64,000 bases of DNA from Sciurus carolinensis (lineage: Eukaryota > Chordata > Mammalia > Rodentia > Sciuridae). A program made the translations under genes and the position numbers. The notes beneath the pieces were generated by a model, which searched no databases, had not been told where the DNA came from, and saw only the letters and a list, made by a program, of their open reading frames with translations. The DNA is taken from NCBI RefSeq assembly GCF_902686445.1, contig NC_062213.1:42358741-42422740 (forward strand). Reading direction: 5' to 3'. This document shows, one piece after another, positions 12,921-24,440 of the stretch; the first letter of the stretch is position 1, and each line of letters opens with the position of its first letter.

Positions 12921-14515
12921 GACACTGTCATTGGTCTGGCTGAAGGTTCTCACTTAGGAAAGAATGTATAGTAAAGCAAGGCCCAGCATTCAAAATAAAG
13001 GCTTAAGGAAAACAGCAGCAATTATCTGGCATTGCTCTCTCCAAATCTTGGCTTTAATTCTTGCTGGTAATAGGAGGCTTGCAAGTTTCTACGGTGTGTT
13101 GGGTGGAAACGGTCTATGCCTGGTGATTTTCACAAACAGATGAATATACTCCTATTTCCAAGCATGCGATTCAGCCACTTGGACTCCAGCAGTAACTGCC
13201 ACCCGTTTCAAAGGAACTGGTGTAATGCAGTCCTTATATCTGAGCTCAGATCTATTACGAAAATCAAGCTGCATGTTTTTCCAGGTGCTACCATCTTGGA
13301 AACAAGGCACAAGGGGACCAAAAAATGTGTTTCAGAACCTAATGTGAAAGCCTCCAATTAGGCTTTTTTTTTTTTTAATCTAGTTATTGCAAGCTGTTTT
13401 GGCTAAAACCAGAATGTACTTAAATGTCTTCCAAGCCTGTATGTTTTCTGCTCTTACTACTGAAGTGTTATTTTGAAAATGTTAAAAAATGCCATCAAAT
13501 TAAATATACATTTGACATTGTAGTCTGCTTTGGTCTTTTTTTTTTTCATTCATTTGAGTGTGAAATTAGGCAATGCCTGTTGATTGTCAGTAAAATGAGT
13601 ACAGTAGAATGACTAAATAGCAAATTGTCCAACTGTCAGAGGATTTCTGAAACCAGACCAGGAAAAACAGCAAGATGGAATTAAATGCCAGTCAGGGACT
13701 TTGAATCTATCTGTCTATCCGTCTCTTTATGGTGTTCCATATTTCAGGTCAATCCTATTCCACCCCCTGCCTAAGCCTCCCAAACAACATGAAAAGCAAA
13801 GAACAACTCTCCTGCTGAACAGTTATTCTGAGCTATATTTTTTAAGCTTTTTACCCAGTTAGTCATATGTCTGAAAATGCATAGAGTATCCTCTTAAGCA
13901 AGAGTGTGAGTCAAAGCCTCACTACATACTTGCAAAAGAACTTTGGCATGCCCCATCTCTGAGGAGGCTGGTGGGGTTGGGCCTGGACCAAATAGTGGCA
14001 AAATGCCTTCATGAACATGGAGGTCGCTCCTGAGATCAAGGCTGGATGGATCTGTAGGGTGGGGCAGCCCACTGGGCACCACATAAAGCAGGAGGGGCTG
14101 TAATGTTGGGGAAAAATTGAACAGACACTGAAGGAGTCAACCCATTTTTTTCTGCCAAGCATCTCTTTCTCTTCATCTATGGTGAATTTGGAATCTGCCC
14201 TTATCTCTTTTATTCCACTCCCCTCATCTTCACTGGAGTCTGTACTGGTTCTCTGCATGCATTCCTATTCATATTCTCTCAGACTTTCAACCAGCATCTG
14301 GGTCCTAAGTCTGGACACTTTCATCACATTACAAATATTCTAGCTTATACAGTCCCCCTAATAATTCTACCATGATTCTCAATTACTTTCCCAAATATTT
14401 CATGAAGCCTCTCTGAAAGGCTTATTTTCTTTTTCTCTTATTTTCAAACCTGGATGCTTTCCCTATTCTTTCCAGATTACTCATCAAAATTATCAATCCC
14501 AAATTAAAAAAAAAA
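12921..14515. other. Unassigned non-coding stretch
   Basis: No gene or clear repeat. T-runs at about 13363-13376 and 13537-13546 and an A-run near 14504-14517. A minus-strand frame at 13911-14258 (115 codons) shows no domain and no coding signature that I can see. Confidence 0.4.
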
Positions 14516-14734
14516 AACAATTTGCAGCTTTACTATGAAATAATGGGTTAGATCCTAAAAAGAAGACTAAATATCCCCATATGTTGCAAAACCTCTTGAG
14601 TTGAGAGAACTGAAATAAAAAAACTAATGGGATAGCTGTCACTATAGAAAGATTGAAGGTGAACTAATAGATACCTCTGAGTGGTTATTCAAATGGCAAT
14701 CATTTTTAAAGAGTACCTTTAAAAATTACTTCTG

Positions 14735-14940
14735 CTATTTAATGATTAAACAGAAATAAATGATCATTGTGAAAAACTTAGAATTCACAGATAAAATAAA
14801 AGAAAAAGTGGCCCATAACTTTACCACGAGGCTGCTGATGTTTTGGGTATACATTCTTCAGGACTTATTAGTAATATTTGATAAATTTATGCATGTGAAT
14901 ATTATATGGTTGTATACACAAACATATGACAAGATACCCT
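14735..14940 (-). repeat. Old L1M-type LINE fragment, reversed
   Basis: Carries the reverse of the L1M 3' pattern seen at 11965-12185: 'gatcattgtgaaaaacttag', then 'gtggcccataactttaccac' and 'tgttttgggtatacattctt'. A further reversed L1M piece at 15595-15870 is probably the same copy. Confidence 0.55.
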
Positions 14941-15594
14941 GAGCAAGGCAGAGCTAAGATTGAGATTGGTCTGTGTAAGCTGTTATATGTCATCCTGCCT
15001 TCCACCTACTCTCCCCAAATATATAGTCTGCTTCTACATGATTCACATGAAGATTGAGGAGCCTTATGAGAAATGAAATCAAAATATGTCCAAAACTGGG
15101 GTTCAGACATGGATAGTTATGTCTGATAAACTTTGTATTTTTAGGGTGTTGCTTCCCCCCAAAAAATAACAATATCATAGAAAATCTATAGGGCTACGAA
15201 GGAAAAAGTCATCTTACATCATGTTCATTGCAACCAAAATCAGAACAAGTACTGAAGGAGAAAGTCCTGATTCTGGATTCAAGGTGTAGCTATCATTTTA
15301 AGCTCCTTCCTCTTCACTAAGGCACTCTGGCAAAGAAGACACTGAGCAAGCAAAAGAATTTAAAGTCTAGAATTCCAAACAACCTGCAGTAAGTCTCCTT
15401 GACCTGAGCATATAGAGAATCATGGAGCTTGTGAAACCTAGGCAGTAGTGGTAGTTGTCTATAATAGAACCTCCCCAGACTGCCGACATTCCCCCTCCCA
15501 CACAGAGAAAAATGTACTTTATAATTGCTTTTTAAACCTAATACTGTATATTCAGCTGTTGGCACCCCGGTACACATTTCTGTAATATAATTTG
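14941..15594. other. Sequence between two L1M pieces
   Basis: About 650 bases without a recognised repeat or gene, lying between two reversed L1M fragments in consistent order. It is either a later insertion or a badly decayed part of the L1M. Confidence 0.35.
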
Positions 15595-15870
15595 AAGTTA
15601 TGAATTTTATCATAATTTATTCAAAAACAGTGGGTTAGTGAACAACCTCATAGTTACATTTTGGGTTATATGCTAAATAAATTCACAAAGATGAATCTCT
15701 AGAAGTAGGACTGTCAGTCAGTTGGCATGCACATAATTAAAACCTATGACATATACCATACACATACGTGGGTATGTATCCTCTAGAAACACTGAATTGA
15801 CTTACATTTACCAGCATTGAGTGAAAGTGACAGATAAAACATTATTTTTTAAAAACTCCTTTAATCTCTA
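15595..15870 (-). repeat. Old L1M-type LINE fragment, reversed
   Basis: Contains the reversed L1M ORF2-end pattern: 'tatcataatttattcaaaaa', then 'aagatgaatctctagaagta', then 'tttaccagcattgagtgaaa'. It continues the piece at 14735-14940. Confidence 0.5.
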
Positions 15871-16649
15871 TCTCACATTCCTGGATAGAGCAAGGCTTCC
15901 CTTTTAAAAACCACCACCCACCCCACTGTACATGATATGTAGATATTAAACCAAGTGAACCTGTCCACAGTTCAGCACTCAGGCCCATCTTAAACCAATA
16001 TGGCAAACTCCAGTCCACGTATGAGTCACTGATCTTGGCTAATCTTCCTCCTTTTCACTCTGCCAGCCCATATCTAACTTGGCTACTCCCTACTAAGTAT
16101 TTTTTGAGTACTTCATTTTCCTCCTATTTAGTATGTTGTTGGGATATTTTTTTTCCTGATGCATTACACTTTTCCCCAGAACTACTTTTATTTGGTATTT
16201 CCATTCCATATTTCCAATCTCTCTGAAAATGCCGACTGCTATTGTAAATTCACTCATATTAGAGTCACTTTTAAATTAATGTGCCAAATAAAAACTCTAG
16301 AGGCACTACCATTACTGACCATGCCCCAACACTGAGTCTGTTCCTTCCTTGCTCCCTCTTGCTCTTTGGAATCTCATTTCTGGTTTCATCAATGTTTGGT
16401 ATTCTTGCTGTCCCTGTTTTATTCAATTTTAGAAAAGAAAAAATTTTGAAGCAACACAATTGTTTAAAAGGAGTTCAAAGAAACAAAAGTGACTAAAGAA
16501 TACACTGTGAATATGAACTTTATCTCTCACTTTGCAAAAGTTGTAAGGAACAATGATATTTACACACAAAAAAACAGCATTCTTGGGTACTGTAGATATA
16601 AATTGATAGTGTTTTTGGAAAGTTGATTGGAAATAAACATATCAAAGCC
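15871..16649. other. Unassigned non-coding stretch
   Basis: No gene or clear repeat seen. The frames at 16271-16496 overlap on opposite strands and show no domain. Confidence 0.35.
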
Positions 16650-17100
16650 ATAAGACTGTTTATACATGCAATTCTATCTTTATGAATTCATCTGGAGAAA
16701 ATAACAAATATACAACCCTAATGTAAGGCTGTGTTTATTGAAGTATTATTTATGAGTAAAAATTGAAATAAACAGAATGTTCAATAATAGTGAATTGTTT
16801 CAATAAAATAGGGTTCTTTGTGCATATGGAAATGTATGCAGGTATTAAAAGTGACTTAAATTTGTGTTTACAAAAATGGAAGAACATTGCTATTATGAGG
16901 TTAAATAAAATAGCAGGTTGTAGAGTATTCAGTGCAGAATGATTCCACCTAGGTAATAAAGACATTTGCATTTATGTAATCAGAGTAGAAAAGTTGGATC
17001 CCATTTCTATTGGCATGTCTCCTTAGCATGGAAGAAAACACCAGGAGGAGTGTGAGGGACACTTGTGCCTGGGAAAGGAGAAAGCAGGAGAGGGGACTTT
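16650..17100 (+). repeat. Old L1M-type LINE fragment
   Basis: The order fits the plus-strand L1M ORF2 end and 3' region: 'gtgtttattgaagtattatt', 'caataaaatagggttctttg', 'ggtattaaaagtgacttaaa', 'gattccacctaggtaataaa', then a purine-rich part with 'gcatggaagaaaacaccagg'. The 3' limit is uncertain. Confidence 0.5.
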
Positions 17101-17659
17101 GGTCACCATGTTAGTCTTGACATCTATAGAGATCAGACAGCCTCTCTGGTTCCAATCCACAGTAACACGTGTCTCTGAACTCCTGATCTGATGGAAGTGG
17201 AGGGACTGTGCTCATGCGAAGGAGGGGCAGCTCTGGAGAGAGCTCATTAGGAGACAGGATCCAGGTAGGGCAGGCATTCCAGGCCAGGCGGTGGCTCTGA
17301 AGAGCAATGACAGCAGACAGCTAGTTACAGAGTGAGGAAAGGTCTCCTAAGAAACTGGCATAATGGCACGTCAGCTGTCAGTGGTTTCATCGATGTTCTG
17401 TATTCTTGCTGGGGTATACTTTTACTGTCAGCTAAAACAAGCCACGCGGTGACAACACAAGCAGGAGGAGGAAGAATCCACTCCACTTCTTTAATGGGGA
17501 TGGGGCAGGTAAAGTCATATGGCAAAGGACACAAATTTACGAAAGGGTAAAGAATTGAGATCATTATCGCAATCTATTGTAACCTTTGTATTTTCTCATA
17601 TTTTGGAAAATAATAACATAATATTTGTGTATTAAGCCCAGAAAAGTAGATGATGTGGT
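17101..17659. other. Unassigned non-coding stretch
   Basis: No gene recognised. Two opposite frames cover 17325-17564; neither resembles a protein family. Confidence 0.35.
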
Positions 17660-17716
17660 AGACTGTTACACTAATGGTTCCCAAGAAATCATCTATCCCA
17701 GTGTTCATACCCATAT

Positions 17717-18145
17717 TAATTTCCTAGGGTCGTGGTAACGAAGTACCACAAAGTGGATGGCTTAAAATAAAATTTTATTCTCTCACAGTTCTGGAGGCCA
17801 GAAGTCCAAAAGCAAGGTGTTGACAGGGCCATGCTCCCTCTGAAAGCTTTAGGGGCGGATCCTTCCTTGTTTCTTCCAGTTTCTTGTAATTCTAGGCATC
17901 CCTTGCCTCATAGCTGTATAACTCCAATCTCTGCCTCCATCTTCATGTGACCAGCTGCCCTCTTCTGTCTGTGAGATTCTCCCTGGACACCAGTCATGTA
18001 GGTTTAGGAATTCACTTACTCCAGTACAATGTCATGTTAACTAGATTATATCTATAAAGATCAACTTCTAAATAAGGTCAAATTTTGATGTACCAAGCCT
18101 GGACTTCAACTTCTCTTTTGGGGAGACCCAATTCAGCCTATAACA
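17717..18145 (-). mobile_element. MaLR-class LTR (MLT1/MST-like), reversed
   Basis: The reversed MaLR pattern is clear: 'ttaatttcctagggtcgtgg', 'taccacaaagtggatggctt', 'ctcacagttctggaggccag', 'ggccatgctccctctgaaag' and 'tctgcctccatcttcatgtg', then 'aaataaggtcaaattttgat' and an end at 'cctataaca'. It is a solo LTR; no internal sequence lies beside it. The element ends with CA at 18144-18145; the other end is worn and no target duplication was resolved. Confidence 0.75.
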
Positions 18146-18298
18146 ATGTCCAGGTGTCATTCCCTCCCTCAATGATTCTGGGTTATGTGACTTGCTTTGG
18201 TCAAAAAGAGAGAAATAGGTTCCAAACAGGAAAGACCTGATGAGCACTTGAGCTCTGGGGTTTGCCCTCTTGTTCCCACTAAGTGAGGAAACCTCGTG

Positions 18299-18681
18299 TG
18301 TTTGTCAGTTTTCCAACCACTACAACAAATACCTGAGATAATCAATTTGTAAAGACAAAAGGTTTATGTTGGCTCACAGTTTTGGAGGTTCCAAATGTTT
18401 GATTGACTTCCTTTCTTTGGGCCTATGGCAAGGCAGAACATCATGGAAGGAGTGAGTGGTAGAGCAAAACCACTTACCCCATGACTGAGAAGCAAAAGAG
18501 ACAAAGCAGAAGAGACTGGGGTCCTGCATTCTCCTTTGAGGATATGCCTCCCAGTGACCTACAGACCTTCCATCAGGTCTAATTTTTCTGAAGGTTCCAC
18601 AATCTCCCAGTAGATCCAATCTGGGAACCAAGTCTATACCACATGAGACTTCATAGGACACTTAATATCTAAATTATATCA
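18299..18681 (-). mobile_element. Second MaLR-related solo LTR, reversed
   Basis: Starts TG at 18299-18300 and ends CA at 18680-18681. Contains 'tacctgagataatcaattt', 'ggtttatgttggctcacagt', 'ggcagaacatcatggaagga', 'gaggatatgcctcccagtga' and 'aaggttccacaatctcccag', a pattern I associate with rodent MaLR LTRs. No internal region is present. Flanking pentamers (tcgtg, actgg) do not match, so the target duplication has decayed or the end is misplaced. Confidence 0.65.
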
Positions 18682-18888
18682 ACTGGGTAGATTCTATGAC
18701 CAAGAAAGTACCACAGAACAAGGATGCCTGGCAATCACAGATGTCCCAGCTGAGACCAATGTCCAATCCATCCTTGTACTGAATTCACTCACCTGAGTGA
18801 TCCTAGGTGAAGCCACAAAGCTGCCCAGGCAAGTCACAAAATTGTGAGAAACCATAAATTATTGTTTTGAAAGAGCCACTGACTCTTG

Positions 18889-18924
18889 GTGCGTGTGTGT
18901 GTGCGTGTGTGTGTGTGTGTGTGT
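18889..18924 (+). repeat. (GT)n microsatellite
   Basis: About 18 GT units with two GC interruptions. It sits at the 3' end of the split old element. Confidence 0.95.
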
Positions 18925-18989
18925 ACAGTAATAGAACACAGATACAGACAACTGTTGGTTTTCATAAGGGTTTGAGGATACCCATCCTA

Positions 18990-19290
18990 CAGTTCTAGAA
19001 TCATAGATTTTATTGGAATTGAAAAGACCTTTACGGATAATGCAGTCTGACTTCATCATCCCACAGATAAAAAAACTGAGACGGGGAGCTGGAACCAGGC
19101 CACAGTTGAGGCAGGCATCAGTCTACGGACTTTTGGTCCTGTATTCTTTCAACAGTTCCACCAGGTCACATGCTCTAATATGAAACTAATGCCCCGAGGG
19201 TGGGACTACATCATGGTCACACAGCTATTCAGTGTCAATATCAGGACTAGAAATCAGGTTTCCTAACTCCTCATCTAGAATTCTCTTCCT
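18990..19290 (-). repeat. MIR/CORE-SINE-like remnant, reversed
   Basis: Has the succession typical of a reversed MIR-like SINE: 'cccacagataaaaaaactga', then 'ggtcacacagctattcagtg', then 'aggactagaaatcaggtttc'. The first part could belong to another old SINE. Confidence 0.45.
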
Positions 19291-20099
19291 TTGGGGGGAT
19301 AGCGAGTATACAGTGTGTGTCTTTTACTCACACATTTAGCTGAGTATTGTCTTATGAAGGGTTATCTTTGTCCCAGAGTGGGGTTCAGGGGAAAAAAGAT
19401 ACCATCCCTTATCTTTCCTAGCTCTGAAACCTCTTTCTCTTTCTTTTCTTCTCTCCCTTCCTAAATCCCCCAGCCTTGGAAACATGAGTAAGAATTCCTA
19501 CCCCTCCCCATCAGCCACCACTTCATGCAGGATGGATTAATGAGGTTATGTCTCCAAAGAACTTTGAGTTCCTTGGAAGAAAGGCATCAACATGCAAAGT
19601 GGTGGTTGTTATTGCGATTACTTCACTGAGTAGGGTTTCACAGCTGTCCTGATGGAAAAGGGGCCAACAAAACAGAATGCCAGTTTCCCCCAGCAGAGGA
19701 GCAGCTGGAATGGATTATAAATGAGACCTGTGTGCCCGGTTCTCTTTTTCATCAAAGCCCATCAGCCTTTCTCAATGCCCAGTTCTCCTCTTGACAGTCC
19801 AGCAAGTTCTCTGAGCCAGACAGGTGTGGGCAAAGGCACCATCTAAGCTCCACGTGCATAAGCCTGCTTGGCAGGGGCAGCAAAACCCTAGATTCTGAAC
19901 CAGGGCCAACCCATTACCAGTGCTCAGTAATGCAATGGATTTCTCCAGTGGTGATTTGGGGTAAGTAAAACATTCTCATTGCTCAAACTTCCCTTCACTT
20001 TATAGGGCAGGAGGGACGGGGGAGGGAGAGGGAAGAGGCTGTGCAGACTCAGACAAATGTCAATTGCCAGGACCAGAGCACCTCTACCCACTCTTCCTG
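19291..20099. other. Unassigned non-coding stretch
   Basis: No gene or definite repeat family recognised. Short purine-rich run near 20005-20036. Confidence 0.35.
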
Positions 20100-20216
20100 C
20101 CTTCTTTCTCTTTCCTCTCCCCCTCTCTCCTTTCTTCCTTCCTTCCTTCCTTCCTTCCTTCCTTCCTTCCTTTCTATCTTCCTTCCTTCCTTCCTTTCTT
20201 TCTTCCTTCCTTCTTC
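20100..20216 (+). repeat. Pyrimidine tract with (CTTC)n microsatellite
   Basis: 117 nt of C and T broken by a single A at 20176; the core from about 20130 is tandem CTTC. Apparent frames here are only poly-Ser/Phe/Pro/Leu or Glu/Lys/Arg readings of the repeat. Confidence 0.95.
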
Positions 20217-20239
20217 AACTTCCACTGGATACACATGTA

Positions 20240-20500
20240 TTAGAATATTAAGTCAGACACCATGTTAGATTCTCCAGATCAAATAACAAAAAAATTGAGA
20301 TGTGGTCTTTGCCCTTTCAAAGCAGGAATGTTGGTAGTGAATGAGGCAGAGACAGACAAATGGACAGAAAATCACATTCCATAACACCTTCCAAAAACCA
20401 CATTGCTGTGGCAAATATATAGTACCACAGAGATACACCAAAGAGTCACTCACCTGGTTTTGAAAAGGCCTTGGAAGGCTCCAAGGGATTGCCAGATGAA
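20240..20500 (-). repeat. L2 LINE 3' fragment, reversed
   Basis: Shows the reversed L2 pattern: 'cagacaccatgttagattct', 'gatgtggtctttgccctttc' and 'aggcagagacagacaaatgg', then a weaker block with 'ttgaaaaggccttggaaggc'. Confidence 0.6.
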
Positions 20501-20654
20501 GTGTAGGGAAAAGGGTAGGGGTATTTTAAGCAACTATAATTCCATTGGTTCTGCAATAATATGAAAATGATCCATGTTTTCTGTGTGTGTATAGAAAGAA
20601 AAACAGACCGTGAGTTTTGTAATAGTATTAACTGTGCTGTAATAAAAATATTAT

Positions 20655-20880
20655 TCCTTGATTTATTGAACACCTTCTATGTGCCATGCACTCCTGAAGG
20701 CTTTGTATACCTTTTCTCGTTTCATCATCACCACAATTTCATAAAGCAGTTTTCACTACTATACTTATTTTACTGAAGATAAAACCAAGGCCCAGAAGGG
20801 TCAAGAGACTTGCTCAAAATCAGAGTTAGTCAGTGAGCATATCACATTTACTCCATGAGGCCCAACTCCAGAGCCTATGC
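20655..20880 (-). repeat. MIR SINE, reversed
   Basis: Long diverged copy: 'ccttctatgtgccatgcact', then 'gaagataaaaccaaggccca', 'agagacttgctcaaaatcag' and 'caactccagagcctatgcc'. Confidence 0.75.
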
Positions 20881-20959
20881 CAGGAACCAATTCAACAGCC
20901 CCTTCGTACAGAGATCCAACACTTCCACGTCGGTGAGCTTTGTCCTGATGTGCCTTTTT

Positions 20960-21035
20960 TTAAAAAAATAGGTCTATAATAGCAAGGCATGGCATCCACA
21001 GTGAGTTCTCAATAAACATTTGTTAACTAAAGAAT
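20960..21035 (+). repeat. L2 3' terminus
   Basis: Ends with 'gagttctcaataaacatttg', the characteristic L2 3' end. Only the last part can be recognised. Confidence 0.45.
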
Positions 21036-21149
21036 TGTTTCACTAAGGCCAGGAAATACAGGTTTTCTAGTGTATTAGGAAGAATATGTATGCAAAATGT
21101 TATTTTCTTTTGATCTAATAACTCATTCTAAAGATACATTTTTGTTTTT

Positions 21150-21350
21150 AGAATCAAGTCTTCCTATACACATTTTTTCCCCATTTTACTGAGGTGCAAT
21201 TGACAAATATTACTTGTTAAAATGACTTCAATAAATTTAAAATATACAATGTGATATTTTGGTGTACATAGACATTGCAAGATGATCACCACAATCAAAC
21301 TAATTAGCATATCCTTCACTTCATATAGTTCCATGTGTGCATGTGTGTCT
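21150..21350 (-). repeat. L1MA 3' untranslated fragment, reversed
   Basis: Shows the reversed L1MA 3' pattern: 'tttactgaggtgcaattgac', then 'acaatgtgatattttggtgt' and 'actaattagcatatccttca'. The same region of another copy is at 31250-31330. Confidence 0.7.
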
Positions 21351-22043
21351 TGGGAATGAAACAGCACTTTCGACTGACACAAAATTGTAAGCACAAATGT
21401 ATTGATAAACAGAGCAACTTAAGAAGAAAGCTAATATATTCCTAGGGAAAAATTGGTCCTTTTTAGTTAGAACTTGCCTTTAAGTTGTCAAACTCTTCCT
21501 AACCCTCTTAGAAGCCAGATAACAAGCCACTGGAGGTCAAAGACTTGTCTGTTGTCTTTCTCTGTCCTTATCAGCACCAACACTAGTCTCTCCTGTGTTC
21601 CAAGGGTGACCTATGTCTTTATTAAAGAATGCATTGCAGCATCCCTCATGGTTATTTGTGTGCAAAACTCATATGAACTCTTGAGGACATTTATGGGGGT
21701 CCCATTACAGAATTCCAGTGAATGATTTTTGTATTTGAAAACAGAAGACATTTGATAGCTCAGAATTGGTCAACCAAACACAAATCAAAAGCTTTCCACT
21801 GGCTCCTGAGCTTTCTCCAATCTCCTGTGTACTTCAGTCCTTCTGACTCTTAATATCCCTTCTTCCACTCCTAATCTCGGTGCGGAACTCCCCAGTTGCA
21901 CGCCAAAACCATGTCATTATGCTATTCTCTTGATCTTGACACTATTATCTCTTTCCTTTGAGTATCACCCAATTGGAGGATTTTTTTCCCCTTAATATGA
22001 CCACCCTTTCAAATATCAATAAAAATGTGTTGCTTTGTTTATA

Positions 22044-22046
<3 letters not shown>
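21351..22046. other. Unassigned stretch, possible L2 part
   Basis: No gene. About 21770-22000 is pyrimidine-rich with an L2-like reading ('gctttccactggctcctgag', then 'ctctttcctttgagtatcac'), not firm enough to call. Confidence 0.3.

Positions 22047-22080
<34 letters not shown>
22047..22080 (+). repeat. (TG)17 microsatellite
   Basis: Uninterrupted TG dinucleotide run, able to adopt Z-DNA and likely polymorphic. Confidence 0.97.
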
Positions 22081-22084
<4 letters not shown>

Positions 22085-22214
22085 ATCAATGCCAGGTTCA
22101 ATGTATTCTAATCATCTGACTTGCCTCCTTCTTAGTGTTTCCTACTTAGACAAAAATTCTTTGCTGATACAGAGAATAATGAAGACTTATTTAATCATAA
22201 AAGTGAATGATTGC

Positions 22215-22430
22215 TGATCCCTTATGTCTAGTACAGCACTCAGCTCAGCATTTTTAATGCATTGTTTCTTCTGAACTTGACAACACCCTATGAAGTTGAC
22301 ACTATTATTGTGTCCATGGTACCAGCAGAGGAATGAGAGACTTGGGGGTTATCAGTGATTCATAAATGGAATGCTGGGATTCAGACAGATCTGATTCCCT
22401 GGTACTCAGAGCATTAACTCTTTTGCTTCC
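22215..22430 (-). repeat. MIR SINE, reversed
   Basis: Carries 'acaacaccctatgaagttga', 'accagcagaggaatgagaga' and 'tgggattcagacagatctga' in reversed MIR order, ending with 'actcttttgcttcc'. Confidence 0.65.
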
Positions 22431-23184
22431 TCATATTTACCTAAAATCACTGCTCTCTGAAAACACCCCAGAGACGAGCTCATTCACCTCCTGCATACAC
22501 GGCAGGGGGAATGGTGGGGCATAGATTCTGCTTTGCTGGTGACACTCCACTATTCCTGCCTGTTTTGAATAATGAGGTCAGAGAGGGCGAGGATCAAGTT
22601 TGTTCTTGCTTGCTTTGTACAGACATGGGTCACATTTGAGTGACAGAGGTAAACAGATATTTAAGTATGTCTGGGCTCTGTAAAACTGAGCCACAAAAAC
22701 AGCTTCTGCCTTGGTCAGCTCACCAGGGCTGTAGGCAGGGTGAGAGGGCTGGCTCTCCTAACTCACCCAGCTCACATCTTTCAGTGGTTAGTTTATACTG
22801 TCCCCCAGGCTATGTGACCAAATTGTCATCCCCAGACCTTTCTTCCACGTGTGGCATTTCCTCTGAAGCAAGTGAAGTTCCAGGAGGACAGGGACCTGGC
22901 AGAAGGCCTGTGGTTATTCAACCCCACAAAAATAAAGAAACACAGAGCTAGAACTTGGCATCTGGTTGGAGCAGATGCCTCTGTCCGGTTTTTCCAGATG
23001 CTGAGGCATAACTGTCCACCACGGGAGGGCCAGTTCTTCCTTCTCCCTGGACCTCTGCACGTGGCCTTCCTTTGAAATGCATGTTGGTGATTGATTCTAA
23101 AGTCCAATGGCTTTCAACAGGGTATGATGTGGAAAGAACCAAGAAACCTTCTGCCCAGACATGGCCCCACCTTCCCTGCTGTCT
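22431..23184. other. Unassigned GC-richer stretch
   Basis: No recognised repeat. Overlapping frames of 74-103 codons run on both strands at 22640-23107. Their mutual overlap and lack of domains make coding unlikely, though a non-coding RNA exon is possible. Confidence 0.3.
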
Positions 23185-23690
23185 TGAGCCTAAGACATGG
23201 GTCTCTGCTCATTCTGCTCCACTGGCTCCTTCTGTTCTCTATCCACCTATGGGCAGTGCCATGCACATGTCCGGCAGGTGGTCACTTTCAGGCCTTTGCT
23301 CTTGCTGCTCTCTCTGCCTGGAAACTTCTCTTGCTTATAGGTAAAGAGAAAAAGAGTAAGCTTTGAACATTTAAAATATCAATTAAGGAGTTACCTTTTT
23401 CATGAGGATTTCCTGACCATCTTCCTCTACAATCAAAGGTGACTTGACTACGACTTGACTTGAGTGTCTCTGTATGGAGTCCACCTTCAGGGGCCAGGGA
23501 AGCACCCCAAAACTGCACTGTTCTTGTCACTGTGATGCCTGCATTACTTATGAACAAGAACACTCAGAGGAAGAAAATACATCTTAATAATCTCAGCTTC
23601 TCTCAAACCCAGCAAAATGCCTGACATATAAGGTATAATCAATAAACATTTATTGGAAAGATCAATGAAAAATGAATAAATGAATGAGGT
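23185..23690 (+). repeat. L2 LINE fragments
   Basis: About 23190-23440 has the L2 order 'ctctctgcctggaaacttct', then 'catgaggatttcctgaccat'. About 23600-23690 has the L2 terminus 'aatgcctgacatataaggta' and 'aataaacatttattggaaag'. The middle is diverged or interrupted. Confidence 0.5.
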
Positions 23691-24440
23691 TTAAATAATT
23701 CTGGGTCTTCATAAATCCAGGATGAAGAAACTAAAATCAATTATTTTCATCACCTTGAACTGTTTTGACCAAATGGTACTGGAAGAGAGGCTCAAATTCT
23801 TTGCTAAAATATTGTTCACAGATTTATTTTATCTCATTTTCTTCATTTCTATGCTATACAACACTGGGACCAGTATTTATCACATACTAGGTATTTAAGA
23901 CATTTTTGATGAATAGATAGAAGATCAAAGGGATTTCATTTTCAGCTGCAGGTCTTAGAGGGGTGTCTTATAAAAAGATAAACTGCTATTGTAGAGCCCA
24001 AATGGACAGTGATGATAAATCTAAGGGATGGAATGGGGGCAGCTAGCCCAAATACCCCAATGCCAATCAGAAGCTTTAGCCATTGTGACATGTAACTCAC
24101 TGGGGAAGAAACCCAGGGAGGACATCTGTATTCTCTCAAGCTATCCCACATCCAATGGTTCAGTCACATATAATGAGCATAATATTTTGAATGAAATGAA
24201 TGGCATATCATATCACATTATCATAATATTTTGAATGGTATTAATAATTCTTCTCTTTTTATGTACTCACAATCAGCTTTTTAGTTAATGCAAAGGAATA
24301 TTGTTGCAACATAATAAATAAAGAAAATGATTATTACTTTTTTGACATTACAAACAGGGTTTCTGCAGCAAGACAATAGTCTTTAAAGCAAGCATTATTG
24401 AACAAGAATTTTCTAAATTATGCTAGGGTTCATTTAATAA
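23691..24440. other. Unassigned stretch with a 16-bp local direct repeat
   Basis: The 16-mer cataatattttgaatg occurs at 24178-24193 and 24222-24237. About 23860-23925 resembles another L2 terminus. No gene recognised. Confidence 0.4.

Larger units (their letters stand above)
17660..18888 (+). repeat. Ancient element split in three by two LTR insertions
   Basis: Pieces at about 17662-17716, 18146-18298 and 18682-18885 read in order as one old mammalian interspersed repeat: 'cccagtgttcatacccat', then 'ggtgtcattccctccctcaa' and 'gtgacttgctttggtcaaaa', then 'tcccagctgagaccaatgtc' and 'attgtgagaaaccataaatt'. The breaks coincide with the LTR-like elements at 17717-18145 and 18299-18681. I recognise the pattern but cannot name the family with confidence. 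Confidence 0.5.

Noticed and set aside
20041..20268. Frames over the CTTC repeat
   Set aside because: Microsatellite translation on both strands.
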